A DNA stretch of 10,984 nt from Deinococcus marmoris DSM 12784. GTDB taxonomy: Bacteria; Deinococcota; Deinococci; Deinococcales; Deinococcaceae. This document shows positions 1 to 5,876 of the stretch, in pieces. The stretch is taken from the NCBI RefSeq assembly GCF_000701405.1, contig NZ_JNIV01000126.1, forward strand, positions 1 through 10,984, given 5' to 3'. The position numbers and the translations under genes were made by a program. How positions within the stretch are numbered: the first letter of the stretch is position 1; each line of letters starts with the position of its first letter. The notes beneath the pieces are model-generated. The model did no database searches. It was given only the letters and a program-made list of their open reading frames with translations, and was not told where the DNA came from.

Positions 1-2
1 TG

Positions 3-452
3 CTGGTGGACCACGCCCGCAAAGGCGTCGAGGACGAAGTCCAGGATCGCCAGATCGAGTGGCGGGTGGAGTCACTGCCGCAGGTGATGGGGGACCCGGC
101 CACCTTGCAGCAGGTGCTGACCAACCTGCTGAGCAACGCGGTGAAGTTCACGCGCCCCCGGGAGCAGGCGGTCATCGAGATCGGCACGCAGGCGGGGGAG
201 GAGGCGTGGACGGTGTGGGTGCGGGACAACGGGGTGGGTTTTGATCCGGCGTACGCGGACAGGCTGTTCGGTCCCTTTCAGCGCCTGCACCGTCACAGCG
301 AGTTTGAGGGCACCGGCATCGGCCTGGCGACGGTGCGCCGGATCATCCTGCGCCACGGGGGCCGCATCTGGGCGGACAGTGTGTTGGGAGAAGGCACCAC
401 GTTCTCGTTCACGCTGCCGCACGTCCGCCCGCTCGACCTGGACGGCAACTAG
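3..452 (+). CDS. Sensor histidine kinase, C-terminal ATPase domain (5' end outside window)
   Basis: This is the catalytic end of a membrane or cytosolic sensor kinase that autophosphorylates and passes phosphate to a response regulator. The frame is open from the window edge, so the sensor part and the phospho-accepting His are not seen. Visible HATPase_c motifs, in order, are the N box (QVLTNLLSNAVKFT), G1 (DNGVGFD), the F box (FGPFQRLH) and G2 (GTGIGLATVRRII), ending in a typical EGTTFSFTLP strand. The N box and F box style resembles bacteriophytochrome and other PAS/GAF kinases of Deinococcus; that link is an inference. The TAG stop shares the palindrome CTAG with the stop of the convergent minus-strand ORF. 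The receiver-only regulator at 924-1280, on the opposite strand, is a possible partner. Confidence 0.93.
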   Translation: MVDHARKGVEDEVQDRQIEWRVESLPQVMGDPATLQQVLTNLLSNAVKFTRPREQAVIEIGTQAGEEAWTVWVRDNGVGFDPAYADRLFGPFQRLHRHSEFEGTGIGLATVRRIILRHGGRIWADSVLGEGTTFSFTLPHVRPLDLDGN

Positions 453-637
453 GCGAGGGTCTCCTCAGCGGCGCGGTCTTCCTCGGCCTGCCGCTGGCCT
501 TCCACGGCTTCCGCGTTATGCTCGCGCAGCTTGACCCGGCTGGTCTTCCCGCGCAGAACCTCAAGTGTGTACTCGCCTTCCCCGAACAGCGCTCCGTCCA
601 GGGCCTTGGGCAGCGCTGTGCACCTCGGACGCCTCAA
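449..637 (-). CDS. Small hypothetical protein (62 aa, possible gene remnant)
   Basis: I do not recognise this protein. The segment ALPKALDGALFGEGEYTLEV and the charged tail rich in E, A and Q look like real coding sequence rather than a shadow frame. There is no ATG. A TTG at 637-635 is a possible start; in the reconstructed sequence lacking the 657-935 element it overlaps the ancestral stop of the response regulator (TTGA). It could equally be the surviving 3' end of a longer gene. The frame runs on upstream into the mobile element, but that part is not credible protein. Its stop overlaps the histidine kinase stop at CTAG (449-452). Confidence 0.4.
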   Translation of the reverse strand: MRRPRCTALPKALDGALFGEGEYTLEVLRGKTSRVKLREHNAEAVEGQRQAEEDRAAEETLA

Positions 638-656
638 GTCAACTGCGCGACAATGT

Positions 657-935
657 GGCCTGACCTGAGAATCGGAACCGAAACCTGCGCTAAGCGAACT
701 CCCCAGTAAAGATTCACCGTTCCAGACGACTATTTTCAAGAATTGGGATTGGGCTGGTGCTACACAGATTGGTGGTGCGAAGCTTTTCCTGTGATAAGTG
801 CCAGAAACTGGCGAAATCCTGTTCCAGTCGTTGTCCTTTTTGTCGGGCGATACACTCAGGAATCCTGCGATAATAACAATTACAGCAGGAATATTCCCTT
901 AGCGCAGGTTTCGGTTCCGACTCTCAGGTCAGGCC
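657..935. mobile_element. 279-bp MITE-like element with 38-bp terminal inverted repeats and 5-bp target duplication
   Basis: The left end (657-694) and the reverse complement of the right end (898-935) match over 38 bases with one mismatch (at 671). The outermost bases are GGCCTGACCTGAGA. The direct repeat AATGT flanks the element exactly (652-656 and 936-940). The interior of about 200 bp is more AT-rich than its surroundings and holds no credible gene. It contains one small hairpin (863-868 with 885-890). This is the structure of a non-autonomous (MITE-type) transposon, to be mobilised in trans; I cannot name the parent family. The element lies at the 3' end of the response regulator gene and supplies its present stop codon. 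Confidence 0.85.
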
Positions 936-1280
936 AATGTCGTGCAGATGTTCAGCGGCCTCCAGGTCCTTGAGTACATAGCCTCTGGCCCCCAACTGGA
1001 CGGCCTGCGCGGCCAGCCTGGGGTTCTCATTGCCACTCATCGCCACCACGGGTACGCCCGACGCCAGTTCCAGCGCGCGGGTCAGCAGCTCCAGGCCCTG
1101 CCCATCCGGCAGATTCAGATCCACCACCAGCAGGTCAAACGCTCCGCCGGGCCAGCGCCCCACCGCCTCTGCGAACGTCGGCACATCTTCCAGCGCCCAC
1201 TCCACGGCCATCAAAGACAGCAGTTCGCGCAACAACACCACGTCCGTCAGGTGGTCCTCGACCAGCAGCACCCGGGTCAT
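924..1280 (-). CDS. Receiver-only response regulator, C-terminus altered by an insertion
   Basis: This 118-aa CheY/Rcp1-like receiver has no output domain. The visible landmarks are the acidic pair E8-D9 (LLVEDH), phosphoacceptor D54 (LLVVDLNLPDG), S82 (AMSGN) and K104 (YVLKD). I chose the ATG at 1280 because the receiver fold begins at its second residue and an AGGG-rich ribosome site precedes it; the frame stays open further upstream but the sequence there is not protein-like. The last codons (GLT and stop) come from the inverted repeat of the 657-935 element. Removing the element and one AATGT copy gives an ending of DIVAQLT. It presumably receives phosphate from a hybrid-less kinase such as the one at 3-452. 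Loss of a few residues from the last helix may be tolerated. Confidence 0.9.
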   Translation of the reverse strand: MTRVLLVEDHLTDVVLLRELLSLMAVEWALEDVPTFAEAVGRWPGGAFDLLVVDLNLPDGQGLELLTRALELASGVPVVAMSGNENPRLAAQAVQLGARGYVLKDLEAAEHLHDIGLT

Positions 1281-1311
1281 GCCCTGCCCTGGGAGGGGTG
1301 GTTCCGTCGAC

Positions 1312-1510
1312 TCATCCATGCTCCCTGAAGGGGGCGGCCAAGGGCTGAACCCGGCCCATCCGGGCGTCGCGCAATACCTGACATTCCATCTCCCGGGCGG
1401 TCCAGTTCGAAACGGCGGCGCATGGCCTGTTCGGACCAGACGCGCAACTGCTCGACGCGAGCCGCAGAGACGCTGCACATGCCCGAGTCTACCCACTGAT
1501 CGTCGTCCAT
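1312..1510 (-). pseudogene. Small hypothetical gene broken by a one-base frameshift
   Basis: The frame starting MDDDQWVDSG reads as plausible helical protein up to FELDR (about 38 residues) and then turns into low-quality sequence. A neighbouring frame continues convincingly as EMECQVLRDARMGRVQPLAA and stops at 1312-1314. Removing one base in the CCCGGG tract (1392-1397, or the adjacent Gs) joins the two into a 65-aa protein ending about 31 bases before the response regulator start. This could be a real mutation or a sequencing error in a G/C run. In the unrepaired frame the ORF instead runs to 1277 and overlaps the regulator start as ATGA. TACGCT stands 5 nt before the ATG. The function is unknown; it is probably cotranscribed with the regulator. 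Confidence 0.55.
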
Positions 1511-1591
1511 ACCCCAGCGTAGAGAACCTCTGCCTCACCGACGCAAAGCCGTGTGAATGGGCCTTCAGCGTCATCTCAACTGTGTAGCGGT

Positions 1592-1837
1592 TCATTCCGC
1601 AGCGGGGTGGTGTGCTGGCTGGGCGGACAGGTCTTCAAGCAACGGTTCCGCGTCGGGGTGGACGGCCCGGACGGCCAGGATGTACAGGCGGTTGACCAGG
1701 CCCTCGAGCCGCTCGTCGCGCAGATGGTTGGCCTCGAGATGTTCTAGGAGGAGATCGGCCATCAGCCGGTATTCGTCGGGGGTGAGGGACAAGTCACAGG
1801 TGGGGGGGGAAGGCAGCAAGCTCCCTTGGTCTGTCAT
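1592..1837 (-). CDS. Conserved-looking hypothetical protein, 81 aa
   Basis: I do not recognise the family. The core, LTPDEYRLMADLLLEHLEAN followed by LRDERLEGLVNRLYILAVRA, is amphipathic and alpha-helical. There is no signal peptide or membrane segment. The tail is Ala/Pro/His-rich. The ATG at 1837 has no purine-rich ribosome site, but TAAAAT lies 6 nt before it, which fits a leaderless message. It is the first of a same-strand series with the frameshifted gene (1312-1510) and the response regulator, suggesting a small signalling operon. Soluble accessory helical proteins of this size are common next to deinococcal two-component genes; a role there is an inference only. Confidence 0.6.
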   Translation of the reverse strand: MTDQGSLLPSPPTCDLSLTPDEYRLMADLLLEHLEANHLRDERLEGLVNRLYILAVRAVHPDAEPLLEDLSAQPAHHPAAE

Positions 1838-1843
1838 GTCTTA

Positions 1844-1849
1844 ATTTTA
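1844..1849 (-). promoter_or_regulatory. Candidate -10 box (TAAAAT) for a leaderless transcript
   Basis: On the minus strand TAAAAT is followed by six bases and then the ATG at 1837. This matches the TANNNT-plus-short-gap layout of leaderless genes. No good -35 hexamer is visible at the usual distance, so confidence is modest. Confidence 0.4.
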
Positions 1850-1902
1850 AGCTCATGAAGATGGCTGAACTGTGGGGCATCGCGCGGTAGCAGCAGGCAG
1901 TT

Positions 1903-1954
1903 GCGAAAAACGCTGTTCTGCGAAACCGTCAGCAGACTTCGCCACCAACATCAA
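1903..1954 (+). repeat. 52-bp partial copy of the element at 7543-7651 (inverted orientation)
   Basis: This stretch matches the reverse complement of 7541-7592 at 46 of 52 positions, including the end sequence GACTTCGCCACC. The similarity stops abruptly on its left side, so it is one half of the element or a shared ancestral piece. Both copies are open in the same frame (KTLFCETV, then S or T, then RLRHQ). It sits in the gap between the HD-GYP gene and the 81-aa gene; no other gene is visible in 1838-1988. Confidence 0.7.
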
Positions 1955-1988
1955 GAGATGACGTGGCTTCCCCATACTCCAGGCAGGG

Positions 1989-2663
1989 TCACCCGGCCAA
2001 CCGGCCCTCGCTCTGGCCAAACAGCTCCACGAACACCTGCGTCAACACCGGATCAAAATGCCGTCCCGCCTGCGCCCCGATCTCAGCCAGAGCCGCCTCA
2101 TGCGTCCACGCCACCTTGTAAGGCCGCTCGCTCACCAGTGCCTCGTAGACATCACACAGCGCGAACACACGGCCTTCCAGACTGATCTCGTTGCCCCCCT
2201 TGCCCGCCGGGTAACCCTGGCCATCCCAGCGCTCATGGTGATCTCGCACCACCCGCAGCGACGCTTCTGGCAAAGCGTCCAGCCCCGCCGCAAAGCGCAA
2301 CCCGGCCTCAACGTGTGAACGCATGACCGTCCACTCGGCGGCGTCCAGCGGGCCAGGCTTGAGCAGGACCGCGTCCGGGACATCAAGTTTGCCGATGTCG
2401 TGCAGGTACGCCCCCCAGCGCAGCGCCCGCGTCTGGGACGGTGACCAGCACAGCGCTCCAGCCATGCGCAGGGCCAGTTCGGTCACCCGGTCTGTATGAC
2501 CTCTGGTCTCGCTGTCCCGGGCCTCCAGGATCAGGGCCAGCGAGCGCAACGCAGCGTCACACGCCGCGTCGGCCTGCCGGTCCGCCGCCAACCGCCGCTG
2601 GAAGGCCATCTGGACAGCGTCCAGATCAGCGTCAGCCAGAACGCACCGCTTGCCACTCCACAT
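1989..2663 (-). CDS. HD-GYP domain protein (c-di-GMP phosphodiesterase)
   Basis: HD-GYP proteins hydrolyse the second messenger c-di-GMP at a two- or three-metal centre in the cytoplasm. All landmarks are present: HTDRV (from residue 56), HD at 88-89 within LHDIGK, RSHVEAG (H117), DHHERWDGQGYP with the GYP signature at 150-152, LCDVYEAL and RPYK. The domain fills nearly the whole 224 residues. The N-terminus is only about 45 residues, so no sensor domain is attached. An in-frame TGA lies 27 bases before the ATG, fixing this as the longest possible start, and TATCCT lies 6 nt before the ATG. The IS element begins about 110 bases upstream, so loss of an original N-terminal part is possible but not shown. 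The GGDEF enzyme at 6598-7437 makes the substrate. Confidence 0.93.
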   Translation of the reverse strand: MWSGKRCVLADADLDAVQMAFQRRLAADRQADAACDAALRSLALILEARDSETRGHTDRVTELALRMAGALCWSPSQTRALRWGAYLHDIGKLDVPDAVLLKPGPLDAAEWTVMRSHVEAGLRFAAGLDALPEASLRVVRDHHERWDGQGYPAGKGGNEISLEGRVFALCDVYEALVSERPYKVAWTHEAALAEIGAQAGRHFDPVLTQVFVELFGQSEGRLAG

Positions 2664-2773
2664 GGCATCAGGATAGCCTTTCGGACCTCACCTGCATCTC
2701 ACCCGTCCAGTCCCAGAGGAGGCCAGTCCGGCGTCAGCGGGGCGCAGAGCGTATGGCCGGGGTGAGCTGATCC

Positions 2774-2813
2774 TGGCCTGGCCCCAAAGTTTGGAGGTTT
2801 CGAGTAGAGACTC
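2774..2813. repeat. Left half of a MITE-like IS3 derivative split by the intact IS
   Basis: These 40 bases start TGGCCTGGCCCC and end ACTC. They closely copy the left end of the intact IS that follows (2814-2854), with a few substitutions and one-base indels. Together with 4119-4179 they form a roughly 100-bp element made only of the two ends of an IS of the same family. Confidence 0.7.
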
Positions 2814-2857
2814 TGGGCTGGCCCCAAAAGTTGGACGGTTTCGAGTAGAGACTCGGC

Positions 2858-3745
2858 TCAGGTCAAGGGTACAACATCAGCTTTCCCTGCTCGCCCAGGG
2901 GACGGGCTGACGGGCACCTTTGCGGTGTTGTCTCCGCAAAGGGGGGCGTCAGCCCGTCCCCTGGCCTGCTCAGCAAACTCGTCTGGGGTCCGGTAGCCGA
3001 GTGACGAGTGGGGTCTGCGGGCGTTGTAGAACGTCCGCCAATCATCCAGCAGCACCTGGGCGTGTTTAGCGGAATAGAAGACTTCCTGATTGAGACATTC
3101 GGCCCGCAGACGGGCGTGGAAGCTCTCCGCGAAGCCGTTCTGCCATGGTTTCCCTGGTTCGATAAATCGGGTGCCGATGTCCTGGACCGTCAGCCAGATT
3201 CCGAGATCACGGGCAATGAATTCGGAACCGTTGTCGCTGCGAAGAAAGGCTGGGGAACCGCGCCCCGCAATCACGTCCCGGAGTACGTCCTTCACCTCCT
3301 TGGAGGTGAAGGACGTCGCCACCTGCAAGGCCAGGGACTGTCGGGTGAATTCGTCGGTCAGGGTCAGGATTTTCAGGGTGGTCCCTTCCAGGGTCTGGTC
3401 AAAGATGAAATCGTACGTCCAGACGTGATCCGCGTACTCGGCCTGCATAGGAATCGTCGCCCCAGTGCGAATTTTTTGGGATACTTTGGGTTTGATGGCA
3501 AGTCCCTCTTCGCGCCAGATTCGCCGAACGCGCTTCTTGTTGATGTTGATCCCTGCTCGAACGAGCAGGGCATGGATGAAGCGGTATCCCCGACGGGGAT
3601 ACTGCCGGGCCAGGTCATGGATGCGCTGCCGAAGTTCGCTGTCCTGACGCGGCTTTGCCTGATAGTGCCAGGAAGATTTGGAGAGGCCCACCGGAACACA
3701 GGCCCGTTCGGGCCTGAGGTGCGCCGTAATCAGTTGCTTGACCAC
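2858..3745 (-). CDS. IS3-family transposase OrfB (DDE catalytic part)
   Basis: This carries the integrase-like catalytic domain of the transposase. An HTH_21-like region (about residues 35-90, RGYRFIHALL) comes first, then the rve core with D112 (WTYDFIFD), D171 (FLRSDNGSEF) and E207 (NGFAESF). The D171-E207 spacing is the classic DD(35)E. The RRPHSSLGYRTPDEF block closes the domain. The listed GTG at 3745 is nominal. The frame is open upstream to the OrfA end, so the active product is probably an OrfAB fusion made by -1 frameshifting at GGGAAAAAG (about 3773-3781). The last 35 or so residues are encoded by the large palindrome at 2895-2964 and are unlike a normal OrfB tail. Confidence 0.93.
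   Translation of the reverse strand: MVKQLITAHLRPERACVPVGLSKSSWHYQAKPRQDSELRQRIHDLARQYPRRGYRFIHALLVRAGININKKRVRRIWREEGLAIKPKVSQKIRTGATIPMQAEYADHVWTYDFIFDQTLEGTTLKILTLTDEFTRQSLALQVATSFTSKEVKDVLRDVIAGRGSPAFLRSDNGSEFIARDLGIWLTVQDIGTRFIEPGKPWQNGFAESFHARLRAECLNQEVFYSAKHAQVLLDDWRTFYNARRPHSSLGYRTPDEFAEQARGRADAPLCGDNTAKVPVSPSPGRAGKADVVPLT
2895..2964. repeat. 70-nt near-perfect palindrome inside the OrfB 3' end
   Basis: The arms 2895-2912 and 2947-2964 are perfectly complementary over 18 bases (CCAGGGGACGGGCTGACG). After a 4x4 internal loop, a further perfect 9-bp arm pair follows (2917-2925 with 2934-2942) around an 8-nt loop. There is no T-tract, so it is not a standard terminator on either strand. 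It could be a REP-like insertion, a factor-dependent transcription stop at the IS end, or a structure that protects the transposase message. Confidence 0.85.
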
Positions 3746-3765
3746 GGCGCGTTTCTCGGTGGGCG

Positions 3766-4035
3766 TTACCGCTTTTTCCCAATCACCTCTGTCATGGCAT
3801 CAATCTCGAGGCGCTGCTGGCCGACGATCCGAAGGAGACGGGCGTTTTCCTTCTCCAGCCGACGAAGCCGTTTGGCTTCGTCGACATTGGTGTCGCCGTA
3901 TTTCTTCTTCCAGGCGTAATACGACGCGGTGCTACACCCGAAGTCGCGGCAGAGATCTTCAATAGGCTTTTCGCCCTTTTTGCCGTCCTGGAGGAGCTTG
4001 ATGATCTGATCTTCGGTGAACTGACGGGTTTTCAT
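3766..4035 (-). CDS. IS3-family transposase OrfA (HTH_Tnp_1)
   Basis: This DNA-binding subunit recognises the IS ends and is 89 aa long, normal for the family. The N-terminal helix-turn-helix spans roughly residues 5-45 (FTEDQIIKLLQ, then DLCRDFGCSTASYYAWKKKYG). A short leucine-zipper-like coiled coil follows (LRRLEKENARLLRIVGQQRLE). It ends VIGKKR at GGG AAA AAG CGG TAA. A -1 slip on the A run enters the OrfB frame as KAVTPTEKRA. The start has GAGG about 10 bases upstream. The IS407/IS51-like assignment comes from the RQFTEDQII opening and the CxxFGCS helix. Confidence 0.93.
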   Translation of the reverse strand: MKTRQFTEDQIIKLLQDGKKGEKPIEDLCRDFGCSTASYYAWKKKYGDTNVDEAKRLRRLEKENARLLRIVGQQRLEIDAMTEVIGKKR

Positions 4036-4118
4036 AGGGTGGCCTCGCTTTCCAGCCTAAGGCTGGGGGCGAGCCTGAGTCTCTAGTTCATACCGTCCAG
4101 TTCTCAGGGAGCAGACCA

Positions 4119-4179
4119 ACTCGGCTCAGGCGAGCCTGCGTGTCTACTTCATGCCGTCCAGTTCTCGGGGAGCAGACCA
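4119..4179. repeat. Right half of the split MITE-like IS3 derivative
   Basis: After the ACTC duplication the sequence GGCTCAGG continues as in the left end of the intact IS (2855-2862), then joins directly to a copy of the IS right end (4130-4179; about 45 of 50 bases like 4069-4118). So this is a left-end-to-right-end deletion derivative. Its own outer target duplication is uncertain: CCT occurs at 2772-2774 and 4180-4182, but only if the left T of the element is shared. Confidence 0.65.
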
Positions 4180-4226
4180 CCTGTTGTGTGCCGGGCCAAA
4201 CTCCGGGTCCTCCCTGACATGAAAAA

Positions 4227-4249
4227 CGGGGCAGCTCTATGCTGCCCCG
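4227..4249 (-). terminator. Rho-independent terminator of the hydrolase gene
   Basis: CGGGGCAGC (4227-4235) and GCTGCCCCG (4241-4249) form a perfect 9-bp stem with a 5-base loop. On the minus strand the stem is followed at once by TTTTT. It stands about 30 bases after the hydrolase stop. A weaker ACTTTT on the other side could make it act in both directions. Confidence 0.9.
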
Positions 4250-4280
4250 ACTTTTCAAGCTCCGTTGACTTCAGCGCCCT

Positions 4281-5171
4281 CTACTTCAGTGTTTTCGCCC
4301 AGTCCAGGATGGCGCGGTTGGCAAAGGGGGCGTTCTCGTAGATGGCGGCGTGGGCTGCTCCAGGAATCAGCACCAGCCTGCTGCCCGCGATGTTCTGCTG
4401 CATCTTCATGGCGAAGGGCGGCGGGTACACGGTGTCCTCCACGCCCACCAGAATCAGCGTCGGCACGGTGATGGTCCCCAGTGTGGGCAAGGAGTCGGGC
4501 CGCTCGGACAGCGCCACGGCTCCCGCCACATCCCCGGCGACGCTGGCCTGCTTCACGATGTCTCCGAGGAACTTCGCGTCACCGGGCTTGCCCAGGCGGG
4601 TCACGCCGGTCAGCATGTCCTTGAGCAGTTCACCCACCAGCGACTGCGGCCCGTAAGTCACGGCCTTCTGCGCCATGCCGCCCCACAGTGCCTTCTCCAC
4701 CACGTTGGCGGGGTTGGCGATGGTGTCGATCAGCAGCATGCCTTTGAAGCGTTCGGGGGCGGTGCGGTACATCTCGAACACGATGGGACCGCCCATCGAC
4801 ATGCCGCCGATGATGGCGCTGGGAACATTGAGCTGATCCATGACGGCCAGTGCGTCTTTGGCATAGGTCTGGATGGAGCCGGTGTCACTCTCGGGGGCCA
4901 CGCTTTTGCCGTAACCCCGGTGATCAAGGGTGATGACCCGGTAGCCTGCATTCGCCAGCGCGTCCCGGTTGCGCGAGAACAGTTCGCCGCTCAGCGGATA
5001 GCCGTGCAGGAGCAGCATGGGCGTGCCACTGCCCTGCGAGACGTAGTGAATCTGCGCTCCATTCACGTCAAGCATGCCTTCCTGCCGCGAGCCGTCGCTG
5101 CCACCGGCCAGCGCTGCGCCGGAAAGAAGGGCGAGACCCAGGGCCAGTTTGTTCTTGTGTCCTTGCTTCAT
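4281..5171 (-). CDS. Exported alpha/beta-fold hydrolase
   Basis: This is a serine hydrolase of the alpha/beta superfamily (peroxidase, esterase or haloalkane dehalogenase style); the substrate cannot be told from sequence. The ATG at 5171 gives 296 aa, with AGAGGT 5 bases before it. The frame is open 22 codons further up but lacks support there. Residues 1-23 form a signal peptide: basic start KQGHKNK, then the hydrophobic LALGLALLSGAALAG with an Ala-x-Ala-type cleavage region. The oxyanion strand is LLLHGYPLSG (52-61). The nucleophile elbow GMSMGG puts Ser at 125. Asp246 (LVGVEDTVYPP) and His274 (GAAHAAIYE) complete the triad. It acts outside the cytoplasmic membrane. It is monocistronic, with its own terminator. 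Confidence 0.92.
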   Translation of the reverse strand: MKQGHKNKLALGLALLSGAALAGGSDGSRQEGMLDVNGAQIHYVSQGSGTPMLLLHGYPLSGELFSRNRDALANAGYRVITLDHRGYGKSVAPESDTGSIQTYAKDALAVMDQLNVPSAIIGGMSMGGPIVFEMYRTAPERFKGMLLIDTIANPANVVEKALWGGMAQKAVTYGPQSLVGELLKDMLTGVTRLGKPGDAKFLGDIVKQASVAGDVAGAVALSERPDSLPTLGTITVPTLILVGVEDTVYPPPFAMKMQQNIAGSRLVLIPGAAHAAIYENAPFANRAILDWAKTLK

Positions 5172-5756
5172 GAAATACCTCTGTGACGGGGCCGCGTGCC
5201 TGGGGTCAGACGTCCACATCGTTTTGACTGCCCGCACAGCCTAGGGAACCCTGGGCAGGAGCGGAGACGATGGCCTTTAGAGGCTCTTTGAAGTCGGCAA
5301 GAATTAAAGAAGCAGAGTACGTTCGAGGAGGACTGGCGTCGTCATTTCACGGGTAAGGTTCTGCTCCGACGCATTCACATCCCGCCTGCCGAAGGCCCGC
5401 ACCAACGCGGCTCGAGGTGGGCACGCCTTTACGCGGCAATATGAAACCAGACGGCGCTCTGGAGAAAACAAATAGCAGCTTCCAAAGCCATTTTCTTCAT
5501 TATCGCAAACTCTTGCGTTGGAGCGCGAGAAAACTCTCATGTGATTTGACAAAATTTGGGCTTCGTCAGATTCCGCCTCTCAGGAACTGCCACCGACTTT
5601 GCCAACAGAATCCAGGTCTCAGGTCACCCCTTCACACAGTCCAAAGGAGGGCCGCTCAGGACAGCGCCGCCATTTTCCTGAGCGGCCCTCACCTCTGCCA
5701 GTCCATGACCAGTCGGCCAAGATCGCTTTCAATTTTTGCAATTGCAGCAGAGTTAG
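5172..5756. other. 585-bp stretch without a convincing gene
   Basis: Open frames here (for example 5417-5761 on + and 5304-5552 on -) have poor composition and no domain features. The left part must contain the hydrolase promoter, which I cannot place. A TTGACA at 5546-5551 has no matching -10 at 16-18 bases. A strong hairpin lies at 5647-5690. The base composition falls steadily towards the AT-rich gene that follows. Confidence 0.5.
5647..5690. repeat. 14-bp perfect stem-loop
   Basis: GAGGGCCGCTCAGG (5647-5660) pairs perfectly with 5677-5690 around a 16-base loop. No T-tract follows on either strand, so it is not a typical terminator. It lies about 100 bases before the AT-rich ORF and may mark the edge of the acquired segment. 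Confidence 0.7.
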
Positions 5757-5876
5757 AGTAATGATGTCGAGTCAATAGACGATCTGCTCTACCAAGCAGA
5801 CAAAATCTTACAGGGCCGCGATAGGTCGATTAAGGGTTGTCAAGATGCTCTGGACAAATACAATGCAGCCGGAGAA

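Larger units (their letters stand above)
2814..4118 (-). mobile_element. IS3-family insertion sequence (IS407/IS51-like), 1305 bp
   Basis: The ends are TGGGCTGGCCCC on the left and the complement of TGGTCTGCTCCC on the right. Both continue into similar sequence (TTGGACGG left, CTGGACGG right, then TAGAGACTC on both). The 4-bp direct repeat ACTC flanks the element exactly (2810-2813 and 4119-4122). It carries overlapping-type OrfA and OrfB on the minus strand. Length, TG...CA ends, duplication size and gene layout all fit the IS3 family. The group assignment rests on the OrfA and OrfB sequence style. Both genes look intact, so the copy may be active. It lies inside an internally deleted relative (2774-2813 plus 4119-4179). 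Confidence 0.9.

Noticed and set aside
743..973. 76-codon open frame inside the 279-bp element
   Set aside because: Runs through the inverted repeat into the regulator antisense, with no start signal or domain; the element is better seen as non-coding.
3008..3919. 303-codon open frame on + across the IS
   Set aside because: Antisense to OrfB and OrfA, which have full catalytic and helix-turn-helix motifs; the + frame has none.
2774..4179. IS with naturally doubled terminal repeats
   Set aside because: The ACTC duplication around the inner copy explains the doubling as a nested insertion into a deletion derivative.
4350..5186. 278-codon open frame on + across the hydrolase
   Set aside because: Rich in His, Gly and Val in a way typical of an antisense frame; the minus strand carries the catalytic triad and signal peptide.
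5417..5761. 114-codon open frame before the AT-rich gene
   Set aside because: Includes the 14-bp palindrome and has no recognisable protein pattern; its last residues may only touch the damaged 5' end of the next gene.
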